The notes under the pieces were generated by a model that did no database searches, had not been told where the DNA came from, and saw only the letters and a program-made list of their open reading frames with translations. A DNA stretch of 64,000 bases from Paraktedonobacter sp964250225. Its GTDB lineage: Bacteria; Chloroflexota; Ktedonobacteria; Ktedonobacterales; Ktedonobacteraceae. Below are positions 1-7,212 of this stretch, piece after piece. The DNA lies in the NCBI GenBank assembly GCA_964250225.1, contig CAXUEY010000007.1:7762-71761 (forward strand), read 5' to 3'. A program made the position numbers and the translations under genes. Each line of letters opens with the position of its first letter. The stretch's first letter is position 1.

Positions 1-16
1 CCGGGGACGCGTGAGG

Positions 17-54
17 GACGCCGGAGGCGAGCGCCGGCGCTACACGCAAGGGGA
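17..54 (-). repeat. REP-like palindromic repeat, copy 1
   Basis: This about 38-nt element reads, on the minus strand, CCCCTTGCGTGTAGCG followed by a GC hairpin. On the plus strand the stem is GCCGGAG, loop GCGAG, CGCCGGC. Near-identical copies lie at 26828-26865 (minus), 26926-26963 (plus) and 31733-31770 (plus), and diverged ones at 14759-14796 and 29232-29265. All are intergenic. Confidence 0.75.
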
Positions 55-120
55 TAGGGTGGTGAGCACCATATCCAGGGCGTTGAATAGGTTATCCATG
101 CACATTATGAATGAGGAAAT

Positions 121-615
121 ATGCTTAAAACACCAGGACCAGGCGGTGGGCGTTTCGCCTTTCTCGACGCGGCTGAGACAGCCCGACGTCTGGGCATCGA
201 CCGTATCACGCTGGAGCAATGGACCCGCGACGGACGCGTCAAAGCGCATCGAGGCGTCGGTAAAGACGTCTTCTACCGCACCGCCGACATCGAGACACTC
301 TACAACGAACTGCACCCGACGGCTGACCTGGCCGAGGCTGTCGCCGCCGATGAACTGGAGAGCGCGGGCGGCCCGGCTCAGCAGCAGCCCATCACGCTCA
401 CTCCAACGCGCAAGAAGCAAGACCCACAGATGCGCGTCTATCTGCGTTTGCAAGCCGACGCCAAGTGGTACGATATCTCCGACGAGGATATCCACACGTG
501 GTTCCAGCAACTGGCCCCCGATGGCTACGAACGCAACAAACGCAACGCCGAACACACCATCAAAAAGCTGCAATATCTCGTCGATTTGATTGAAGAGGGG
601 CAGAAGAGGCAATAA
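121..615 (+). CDS. MerR/excisionase-type helix-turn-helix protein
   Basis: A 164-residue protein whose residues about 12-60 look like a MerR or excisionase-type DNA-binding domain: AAETARRLGIDRITLEQWTR, a glycine turn, then VFYRTADIETLYNE as the wing and recognition part. The rest is hydrophilic, with a helical C-terminus rich in charged residues (about 110-164) that may be an oligomerisation or partner segment. The start is supported by GAGGAAAT just upstream of the ATG. No phage or plasmid genes sit beside it, so a transcriptional regulator or an orphan excisionase-like protein is equally possible. The DNA-binding call is inferred from the motif and the target is unknown. Confidence 0.6.
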   Translation: MLKTPGPGGGRFAFLDAAETARRLGIDRITLEQWTRDGRVKAHRGVGKDVFYRTADIETLYNELHPTADLAEAVAADELESAGGPAQQQPITLTPTRKKQDPQMRVYLRLQADAKWYDISDEDIHTWFQQLAPDGYERNKRNAEHTIKKLQYLVDLIEEGQKRQ

Positions 616-684
616 TAAGGTATTGCATTCTGTGGCGAGAAGAGATCATTCGAGAACATTTGACAATGCTTCAGGAGGCATGGG

Positions 685-930
685 ATGAGTACTTTACAAA
701 GTAAGACAGTACGAGCTACCAGCGTGTTTTTTCAAAGGGATCGCCTCCATGTCCATTTCGCAGATGAGCGGGAGATAAGCGTCCCGATTGCCTGGTTTCC
801 TCGTTTGCTGCACGCTACAGATGAACAACGCAATCAATGGGAACTGATCGGCCAGGGAGTTGGAATTCACTGGGAAGCTATTGATGAAGACATCTCGGTG
901 GCTGGTTTACTTGGCTGGCCCAACGATTAA
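685..930 (+). CDS. DUF2442 family protein
   Basis: An 81-residue protein with the layout of the DUF2442 family: an N-terminal strand pair around RLHVHFADEREISVPIAWFP, then a helix RLLHATDEQRNQW and the closing GVGIHWEAIDEDISVAGLL, which is the family's typical ending (W, then E/D-D-I-S-V-x-x-L). The family often pairs with DUF4160 proteins in toxin-antitoxin-like or mobile contexts, but no DUF4160 gene is adjacent here. AGGAGG lies 8 nt before the ATG. The biochemical function of the family is not established. Confidence 0.75.
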   Translation: MSTLQSKTVRATSVFFQRDRLHVHFADEREISVPIAWFPRLLHATDEQRNQWELIGQGVGIHWEAIDEDISVAGLLGWPND

Positions 931-994
931 AGACAAATAAGATAACAGATTCATTTGATCGAGATCCCCTAAAAGCCTGCAATTTATTCAGAAA

Positions 995-1690
995 TCATGT
1001 TAGCGGTAATTGCAGAAATGCGAGGATATCGCGATAATAGCTTGCCCAATCGCCTTCATTGCAAATCGCGAGTTTCGGCAGCTCAAGTTGCGCGAAAATC
1101 TCATCGCAGATCTCGCGATAAACCTGGTAGAGCTGCACCAGCCCATCGAATCCCTGCAATGATCGTTGGATACCATAAGGGCTTGCGACCTTCCAGTTCA
1201 CCTGATACTCTTCCCACCTCTTGCCGCGCTCGCCACAGATGCGGCGCAGGGCCTGGGCAATATCTGTAGGGTAGAAATAAATCACCAACGGGTTGAGGGG
1301 ACGCAGAGACTCAATGATGCGGGCCACATAGGAGCGCAACACAGCCCGCTCTGCATTCATGAGGAGCAGGTCGGTCATATTGCCATGAAACAGCAGCCCA
1401 TCACAGACAATCACGGTTGAACCCTGCAGAGCCGCCTGCACAAAATCGTGCCAGCGTTGTAAACTCTCTTCTATAAATGCCTCGACAGTCAGATCAAGCC
1501 AGATCGCTTGTGGATGGGGGAACGCCGTCGCCATGCGCAATGGATGGACTGGCTCGTCTATCGTCGGTCCCTCTGCCAGGAAGCGAGAAAGGTATCCGCA
1601 CTGTCGAATTTGCCCTGTAAGGAACTCGACAGTGGTAGATTTGCCCGATCCCATAATGCCCTCGACAAAGATGAAGCGACTGCCTCTCAT
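995..1690 (-). CDS. P-loop kinase-like NTPase
   Basis: A 231-residue protein opening with a beta strand and a Walker A motif (GIMGSGKST, residues 11-19), followed by VIVCDGLLFHGN (about 92-103), which looks like the second acidic strand of nucleoside or thymidylate kinase-like proteins. The segment RRICGERGKRWEEYQ resembles a lid with conserved arginines. It is therefore probably an NTP-dependent kinase of the thymidylate/deoxynucleoside kinase superfamily, but the substrate cannot be assigned. Its start codon overlaps the stop of the short upstream reading frame by ATGA, so the two were once, or still are, translationally coupled. Confidence 0.6.
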   Translation of the reverse strand: MRGSRFIFVEGIMGSGKSTTVEFLTGQIRQCGYLSRFLAEGPTIDEPVHPLRMATAFPHPQAIWLDLTVEAFIEESLQRWHDFVQAALQGSTVIVCDGLLFHGNMTDLLLMNAERAVLRSYVARIIESLRPLNPLVIYFYPTDIAQALRRICGERGKRWEEYQVNWKVASPYGIQRSLQGFDGLVQLYQVYREICDEIFAQLELPKLAICNEGDWASYYRDILAFLQLPLT

Positions 1691-1842
1691 ATATATACTC
1701 TCTTCTCATCTACCTCTTCAACCAGAGGCGTCCCGCGCTCCTCAATCTCGCGCCAGAAAGCATCCAAAACGTCTTGCTGACCGTTTTCTAGGGTCTCGTA
1801 TAGAAGAGTAATGCGAGGGCTTACAGGCGTTTGTGCTGTCAT
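1687..1842 (-). pseudogene. N-terminal remnant of an enterochelin-esterase-like hydrolase
   Basis: A 51-residue reading frame starting at 1842 with SPRITLLYETLENGQQDVLD and ending soon after EERGTPLVEEV. From memory of the family, this matches the first about 45 residues of enterochelin-esterase-like alpha/beta hydrolases, whose catalytic domain (several hundred residues) is missing. The sequence is in phase and ends with a TGA that overlaps the ATG of the downstream P-loop gene. Either the hydrolase was deleted and the kinase-like gene joined to the stump, or this is now an independent small protein. An in-frame start further upstream exists but would add a basic stretch unlike the family. 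Confidence 0.45.
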
Positions 1843-1968
1843 AGTTTTCTCGACTTTCCGGCGAAATATGGTGAATAGTATGATCTGATAGTTCTGATAG
1901 CGCCTGCTCAACTGTAGCATATGATCTTATGCATTGTCCAGTTTATTTGATTTTAAGGAGAATAGCCC

Positions 1969-2520
1969 ATGCCCTATTTCATCGCGCACCATAGCACATC
2001 GTCGGCCACGCTCGCCCGGCGCTACGGCGCAGCCCGGATCGTCGATGTCACCTCTCGTGGCATGGAGCCGTGGGTGCGTTTCAGCCCGTTTTATCCGCAT
2101 GGGAATATCCCTGTACCGTTTTCGCCAGAATGTACCGCCGAGAGCGTCGAGGGCATCTGGCAGGGGCTAAAAGTCTTTGAACGCATGGGCGTGGATAGCG
2201 CGAAATTCGCGATCACAAACATGAAAAGGATCAAACGCTCCAGCAGGGCATATGGCGCAGTACTCGGTCATCGCGCGGGCGTGCAGGGTGAAAATCTGTT
2301 GACCTACGCGGAGGCCCGACGCGAGATCTATCTGCCCTCGTACCATTGGGTGCTGACCCACAAACTTCAAGAGCAGCTCAACGAACTGGCGCATGCGGCC
2401 ACAGAGCAAACCGTTGTCTTGCTGGACTACGAAACAAACTGCGACCTCGCTGATCTGAGCAGCCCACTCTCACACGCGGGGCTGGTCAAACGCTATCTGG
2501 AGGGGAACTGGCCTGTATAA
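1969..2520 (+). CDS. DUF6939-like hypothetical protein
   Basis: A 183-residue soluble protein without signal peptide or membrane segment. It contains GMEPWVRFSPFYPHGNIPVP and the pattern VLLDYETNCDLADLSSPLSH, followed by KRYLEGNWP at the C-terminus. I believe this corresponds to the DUF6939 family, in which the conserved features are SPFYPHG.IPVP and LLDYETN.D, but no function is known. AAGGAG lies 8 nt before the ATG. It stands alone between a divergent kinase-like gene and the alkyltransferase-like gene. Confidence 0.6.
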   Translation: MPYFIAHHSTSSATLARRYGAARIVDVTSRGMEPWVRFSPFYPHGNIPVPFSPECTAESVEGIWQGLKVFERMGVDSAKFAITNMKRIKRSSRAYGAVLGHRAGVQGENLLTYAEARREIYLPSYHWVLTHKLQEQLNELAHAATEQTVVLLDYETNCDLADLSSPLSHAGLVKRYLEGNWPV

Positions 2521-2609
2521 ATTGAGATCAATGCAAGCGCATTCTGATGATACAATGGTTGCAGAAACCCGATAAGAATACAGGATAGTGTGAGAACGAG
2601 GTGAATTTT

Positions 2610-3074
2610 ATGGCCGAAGAATCATCTTCTACATATAATCAGGCTGCCGCCCTCAAAGCGCGAATATTTGCGTTGGTGCGGGCATGTCCGGCAGGACGTG
2701 TGACCACCTATGGGTGGCTAGCAAAGGCCGTGGGGTATCCCCGCGCGGCGCGCATGGTAGGCTGGATCATGAATGAGGGCGGCCCAGGCGTGCCGGCGCA
2801 GCGGGTCATCAATAGCAAGGGCGAACTGAGTGGTAGTTGGGCGTTTGGGCCCCCGGATCAAATGCGCATGTTGCTAGAGGCCGAGGGCATTGTCTTTAGC
2901 GACGAGGGGCGCGTCGATCTGAAACGCTACGGTTGGGACCCCGCGCGCGACCTCAGCCAGACACAGATCGAGGAGGTTTTTCATGAGATCGATGAAGCGG
3001 CTGATCTGCCCGGTCCGCGCCTGGTCAGCCTGATGGAGCATGATCCCGCCTCGCCTTTTAAAAAAACGCCCTGA
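2610..3074 (+). CDS. Alkyltransferase-like (ATL) DNA-binding protein, MGMT fold
   Basis: About 154 residues with the DNA-binding domain of O6-alkylguanine-DNA alkyltransferases: GRVTTYGWLAKAVGYP is the helix-turn-helix entry and RAARMVGW the arginine-finger segment. Where active enzymes have PCHRV, this protein has PAQRV, so the methyl-acceptor cysteine is absent. Known ATL proteins bind alkylated guanines and hand them to nucleotide excision repair rather than reversing the damage; that role is inferred here. The start at 2610 is chosen because GAGGTGA precedes it; a GTG at 2601 would add three residues. Two other alkylation-repair genes lie at 31.2-33.5 kb. Confidence 0.75.
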   Translation: MAEESSSTYNQAAALKARIFALVRACPAGRVTTYGWLAKAVGYPRAARMVGWIMNEGGPGVPAQRVINSKGELSGSWAFGPPDQMRMLLEAEGIVFSDEGRVDLKRYGWDPARDLSQTQIEEVFHEIDEAADLPGPRLVSLMEHDPASPFKKTP

Positions 3075-3247
3075 CTGAAGATTTTTCATGTCCCAACCTG
3101 TCTGTTGCTAGCATTTTTCGCCAGAGATTCGACGCCCGCCTGCTGAGCCTGCTATAATGAAGCGGGTATACAAAGGGCGAATGTCTTCACCTGAGCAACC
3201 ACCAATCATCGATGATTACCAGCACAGACCAACGAGGAGTATTTGTT

Positions 3248-4747
3248 ATGTCACTGACAACACCTGCGCGCCCCAGCGACACAGGGCACGTTTACCAGAA
3301 TTTTATCGGCGGCGAGTGGAAGGCCGCGCGCGAGGGCGCGACCTTCGTGAGCACCAATCCCGCGCGCGTCTCCGATGTGATCGGGCAATATCAGAAATCG
3401 GGGCCGGCAGACCTGGAGGAGGCGGTTGACGCGGCGGTGCAGGCTCAGCGCGGCTGGGAGGCGACCCCCGCTCCCGTGCGCGGCGAGGTGCTCTATCGCG
3501 TGGCACACATTCTGGAGCGACGCCAGGAAGAACTGGCGCAGGCGATGACGCGTGAGATGGGCAAGATTCTCAAGGAGACGCGTGGCGATGTGCAGACTGC
3601 CATCGATGTAGCGAAATTTATGGCGGGCGAGGGTCGGCGCGCCGAGGGAGAGACCATCCCCTCGGCATTGCCCAACAAGATGTGCCTGACCCTGCGCCAT
3701 CCCCTCGGCATTGTGGGCATCATCACCCCCTGGAACTTCCCGCTGGCCATCCCTGCCTGGAAGACCTTCCCGGCGCTGCTGGCTGGTAATGCCGTGGTGC
3801 TCAAGCCTGCCAGCGATACACCGCTGCTGACGCTCAAACTGGCCGAGGTGTTGCAGGAGGCGGGTCTGCCCGCGGGCGTCTTCAACGTCATCACCGGGCC
3901 GGGCGGTACGCTGGGTGATGCGATGGCGGGTCACTCCAAAATCAATATGATCTCTCTGACCGGCTCAACCGAGGTGGGACGACACGTGGCGGAGATCTGT
4001 GGACACGACCTGCGTCGCTGCGCCCTGGAGCTGGGCGGCAAGAACGCGGTGGTGATCCTGGACGATGCCGATCTCGATCTGGCCGCCGAGAGCATCACCT
4101 GGGCCGCCTTCGGCACCACCGGCCAGCGCTGCACCGCGACCAGCCGCGTGATCGTGCAGCGAGGCGCGCTCAAAGGCTTCACCGAGCGCCTGGTCGCGCA
4201 CGCGGAGAAGCTGCGCATCGGCGACGGTCTCAAGCCCGAAACCGAGATGGGACCGCTGGTCAACATGGGACGTGTCCAGGCTGTCCACGAATACACCCAG
4301 ATCGGGCAACGCGAGGGCGCGCAACTGGTCACGGGAGGCGCGGCGCTGACCGAAGGCGAGCATAGCGAGGGCGCGTTCTACCAGCCCACCATCTTCACTA
4401 ATGTCACCCCTGAGATGCGGATCGCCAGGGAAGAAGTCTTCGGCCCATTTGTCTCACTTATCCCTGTGGACACCTATGAAGAGGCGATAGAAGCGGCCAA
4501 CTCATCCGAGTACGGCCTTTCCACCGCTGTCTTCACCGAGGATATGCGCCTGACCTTCCGCGCCATGCGCGAGATCCAGTCCGGCCTGGTCTACTTCAAT
4601 TCCGGCACAACTGGCTCTGAAATTCACCTGCCCTTTGGTGGCATGAAGGCCAGCGGCAACGGACACCGCGAACTAGGCACCGCCGCCGTCGAGGAGTTCA
4701 GCGAGACCAAAAGCGTCTTCATCTGTTATCCAGAAAAGACAAAATAA
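3248..4747 (+). CDS. NAD(P)-dependent aldehyde dehydrogenase
   Basis: A 499-residue member of the aldehyde dehydrogenase superfamily, oxidising an aldehyde to the acid. Visible landmarks are the N-terminal NFIGGEW, the cofactor-binding TPWNFPLAIP (about 160-169) with VLKPAS (K186), GSTEVG (about 240-244), the general base E261 in LELGGKN, the nucleophile C295 in GQRCTATSR, and EEVFGPF near the C-terminus. The GQRCTATSR form is seen in semialdehyde dehydrogenases, such as those for 2-oxoglutarate semialdehyde, but the substrate cannot be fixed. GAGGAG 10 nt upstream supports the start at 3248. A long perfect hairpin follows the stop. Confidence 0.9.
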   Translation: MSLTTPARPSDTGHVYQNFIGGEWKAAREGATFVSTNPARVSDVIGQYQKSGPADLEEAVDAAVQAQRGWEATPAPVRGEVLYRVAHILERRQEELAQAMTREMGKILKETRGDVQTAIDVAKFMAGEGRRAEGETIPSALPNKMCLTLRHPLGIVGIITPWNFPLAIPAWKTFPALLAGNAVVLKPASDTPLLTLKLAEVLQEAGLPAGVFNVITGPGGTLGDAMAGHSKINMISLTGSTEVGRHVAEICGHDLRRCALELGGKNAVVILDDADLDLAAESITWAAFGTTGQRCTATSRVIVQRGALKGFTERLVAHAEKLRIGDGLKPETEMGPLVNMGRVQAVHEYTQIGQREGAQLVTGGAALTEGEHSEGAFYQPTIFTNVTPEMRIAREEVFGPFVSLIPVDTYEEAIEAANSSEYGLSTAVFTEDMRLTFRAMREIQSGLVYFNSGTTGSEIHLPFGGMKASGNGHRELGTAAVEEFSETKSVFICYPEKTK

Positions 4748-4818
4748 AGAACATAGGTATCCCGTCTCATTGGTATTTTGCCCCGATCCTCACTCTGCTG
4801 AATCCTGCGTGACCTGCT

Positions 4819-4866
4819 ATACAGACGAACTGGCCGACTGTAGAAAGTCGGCCAGTTCGTCTGTAT
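4819..4866. terminator. Bidirectional terminator-type hairpin between convergent genes
   Basis: A perfect 21-bp inverted repeat (arms 4819-4839 and 4846-4866, six-nt loop GTAGAA) lies between the stop of the aldehyde dehydrogenase and the stop of the oppositely oriented FMN reductase. There is no clear T-tract on either side. Its position and perfect symmetry fit termination of both transcripts. Confidence 0.75.
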
Positions 4867-4872
4867 GTATGC

Positions 4873-5406
4873 TTACTCGTTGATGGTCTGCTCAAGAGCC
4901 GCGAGCAGCGATTTGAGTGCTTGCACGGTTTCAGGGTCCACTATCTCACCCGCGTCGTTCAATTTCTTTTTCACCACCGGAACCATCAACTTGCCCCCTT
5001 CCGGGACATTGGACCCCAGAGCCTTGAGCGTCAGTAACAGCGAGGCATGGGCCTTATCGCCGCCCGTGGCCAGTGGAGAGGCGCTGATGACGGCGACGGG
5101 CTTGTGCCAGAACTCGGCGGAAGAGACTGTCCAGTCGAGCGCGTTCTTGAGGGAGCCAGGGACGCCAAAGGCATACTCCGGCGTGCAGATCAGCACTCCA
5201 TCGGCTGCCTGGAGCTGCGCGCGTAGATCCACCACTGAAGCAGGTGGCTCGTCGCCGTCGATTTCAGGGCTGAAGTGCGGGAGGTCCGCCAGGCCGTTAT
5301 AGATGACCATTTCCATATGTTCAGGGGCCAGCGCCGCGGTTGCGCGCACCAGGGCTGTATTGGTTGAACTGGCTCGCAAACTGCCAGAAATAGCTAAAAT
5401 ACGCAT
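4873..5406 (-). CDS. NADPH-dependent FMN reductase (flavodoxin-like)
   Basis: A 177-residue protein of the NADPH-dependent FMN reductase family, which transfers hydride from NAD(P)H to FMN or to quinones. The N-terminus is MRILAISGSLRASSTN, containing the phosphate-binding GSLRxxSxN loop (residues 8-16), and the second cofactor-contact segment is CTPEYAFGVPGSLKNALDW (about 75-93). Length and layout fit the family. It is the only gene between a convergent aldehyde dehydrogenase and a divergent TcmP-like gene, so its physiological substrate is not indicated by context. Confidence 0.88.
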   Translation of the reverse strand: MRILAISGSLRASSTNTALVRATAALAPEHMEMVIYNGLADLPHFSPEIDGDEPPASVVDLRAQLQAADGVLICTPEYAFGVPGSLKNALDWTVSSAEFWHKPVAVISASPLATGGDKAHASLLLTLKALGSNVPEGGKLMVPVVKKKLNDAGEIVDPETVQALKSLLAALEQTINE

Positions 5407-5594
5407 ATATGTTGCTTTCTCATGTTATGGTGAACTCACAAAATGCATATCCTCTTGTCTATGCATGTTACAGATAACGTTGAATGCGGTCTCCAATCAT
5501 CCCACGCTTGTAGCAAGGCTTGTTCAAGAGCAAGTTGGGGCGAGTTTCCTATACAGGCGCAAGGATGAGTAGGCTATGGTACAATAGGGTCACT

Positions 5595-7073
5595 ATGCAG
5601 GATCTCTGGGCCGATTATACCGGCGAAGCACTACCAACGGGTACACGTGGTCGAGGAGGAGGAACACGCCAGCGCCGCCTCACCGAACAGGCGGTGCTGA
5701 CAGAGTTGCGCGCCTGGTTGCTCCAGGAGTATCTGCTCCCCTACGCCACCTCGCTGGGCGCGACACGTATCTTTCAGCGCTGCTACTGGATCGATGGTCT
5801 CGGCTCAACCCACTCTCCCGCTCACACCATCCCGGCACCAACGCCAGATGTACCAGTCAGCGCGCCGAAACGCGGACGCCAGAAAAACCAGGCATCCCTG
5901 GCCGCGCTCCCACCCGCGCTCCAGCCTGTGGCGACGCTGGCCCAGCAACTGGCGCAGCTTGAACGGCCCATCGCGCTGCACGGCTTTGTGCTTGATGGCA
6001 AAGTGGGTAAACGCAAAACAACGGGCGCGGCTTCCCAGACTGCGTTACATCGCGCACAGATAAACACACCTGCCCAACCAACACCCAATAGCACGCAGAT
6101 GGATACGCTGACCCAAACAGTGAAAAAGGGAGCACGGGCGCGCGCTGCAAAACCGCCCGCGTCCGCTCAACCGGGCAATAATGGTGCATCGGCGCGGGCG
6201 GCCCTTAATGGCGCCCAAACAGGCGAAATGTTGCCTATTCCACCAGAGGGAGGTCTGCTGCCAGCTACCTGGCCCGAACTGGCCCCGGAGCTGCTGACAA
6301 CGCTTGGGCAGAGCGCGGCGGTATTTTTGCTCGATCCCCTCAAGGATGGCCTGCTGCGTTACACCGACCTGGCGCCACTCTACCAGCGCACCGCTCCGAC
6401 TGAACTGTTTCTCTGGCTCTCACACAAACAGATAGAGACGCGTCTGCTCCCCACGCTGCGCACAGGCGAGGGAGCCGCGGCTCTGACTAATCTCTTGCGT
6501 GGGGACCGCTGGAAACGTCTGCTGACCAGCGAACAGGATCAAGCAGATCCACAACGCCTGATCGATGGCCTGATCCAGCTCTGCCTGGAAAGTATGCGGC
6601 CACATTTTCTCAGCGTGCAACGATTGTATTTTCCCATACACAGTGGCCCCGCTCATGTCGTGGATGCGCCCTGCACACTGCTCTTCGCCACACGCCGCCT
6701 GGACAGCCTGGCCAGCCTCAACGACGCCATCTGCCAGCGCACCCGTCGCCTGGTGGTCGCGAGCCAGCAGAACGTGCTCACCGCAGACTGGTTCACGCAC
6801 CAGCGAGCGGAGCAGAGCGCCGCGGCCTGGGAGGCTCTGGCTCAGGAGACGCTCGCGCTGGGCCGCGCACAACGCGTGCGACGCTGGCCCGACCTGCGCC
6901 AACAACTGCTGCTCACTCATTTTGGTCAGCATCCCCTGCACGAATACGACCAGATCATCACCACTCTGCTCGCCCGCGGCAATGTGTCCTGCGAATGGCA
7001 GCCGCGCCCCCCATCCCAGGAAACCACCACAACACCGTTGCCCGGTCCTGGCGATCTCCTGCTCTGGCGCTAA
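5595..7073 (+). CDS. TcmP-like (three-Cys-motif partner) protein with low-complexity insert
   Basis: About 492 residues. The N-terminal stretch with LTEQAVLTELRAWLLQEYLL and CYWIDGLG resembles the opening of three-Cys-motif partner (TcmP) proteins, where a helical segment leads to YIDGFAG. Further on, AVFLLDPLKDGLLRYTDL matches their FLDPFG block and CTLLFATRRLDSLASLNDAI their LIFAT/S block. Between them lies an Ala/Pro/Thr/Gln-rich, low-complexity stretch (about 75-220) absent from typical members. The similarity is by eye and remote, and the function of TcmP is itself unclear. A TACAAT box ends 9 nt before the ATG at 5595, suggesting a very short leader; an alternative ATG is at 5565. Confidence 0.5.
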   Translation: MQDLWADYTGEALPTGTRGRGGGTRQRRLTEQAVLTELRAWLLQEYLLPYATSLGATRIFQRCYWIDGLGSTHSPAHTIPAPTPDVPVSAPKRGRQKNQASLAALPPALQPVATLAQQLAQLERPIALHGFVLDGKVGKRKTTGAASQTALHRAQINTPAQPTPNSTQMDTLTQTVKKGARARAAKPPASAQPGNNGASARAALNGAQTGEMLPIPPEGGLLPATWPELAPELLTTLGQSAAVFLLDPLKDGLLRYTDLAPLYQRTAPTELFLWLSHKQIETRLLPTLRTGEGAAALTNLLRGDRWKRLLTSEQDQADPQRLIDGLIQLCLESMRPHFLSVQRLYFPIHSGPAHVVDAPCTLLFATRRLDSLASLNDAICQRTRRLVVASQQNVLTADWFTHQRAEQSAAAWEALAQETLALGRAQRVRRWPDLRQQLLLTHFGQHPLHEYDQIITTLLARGNVSCEWQPRPPSQETTTTPLPGPGDLLLWR

Positions 7074-7212
7074 AACTTACCAATCCCCTACCATCTTGTG
7101 TGCTGAGCGGCTATAATAACAAAAATATGCCAGATATAATAGCCCAGCAGGATGAGAGCCAGGAGGAATGAGCACCAGCCGAGCGCCCTGCGGCGAGGAA
7201 GGACCAAAAAAC

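Noticed and set aside
36..615. A long frame on the minus strand opposite the HTH gene
   Set aside because: Shadow of the plus-strand gene, which has a ribosome binding site and a clear helix-turn-helix.
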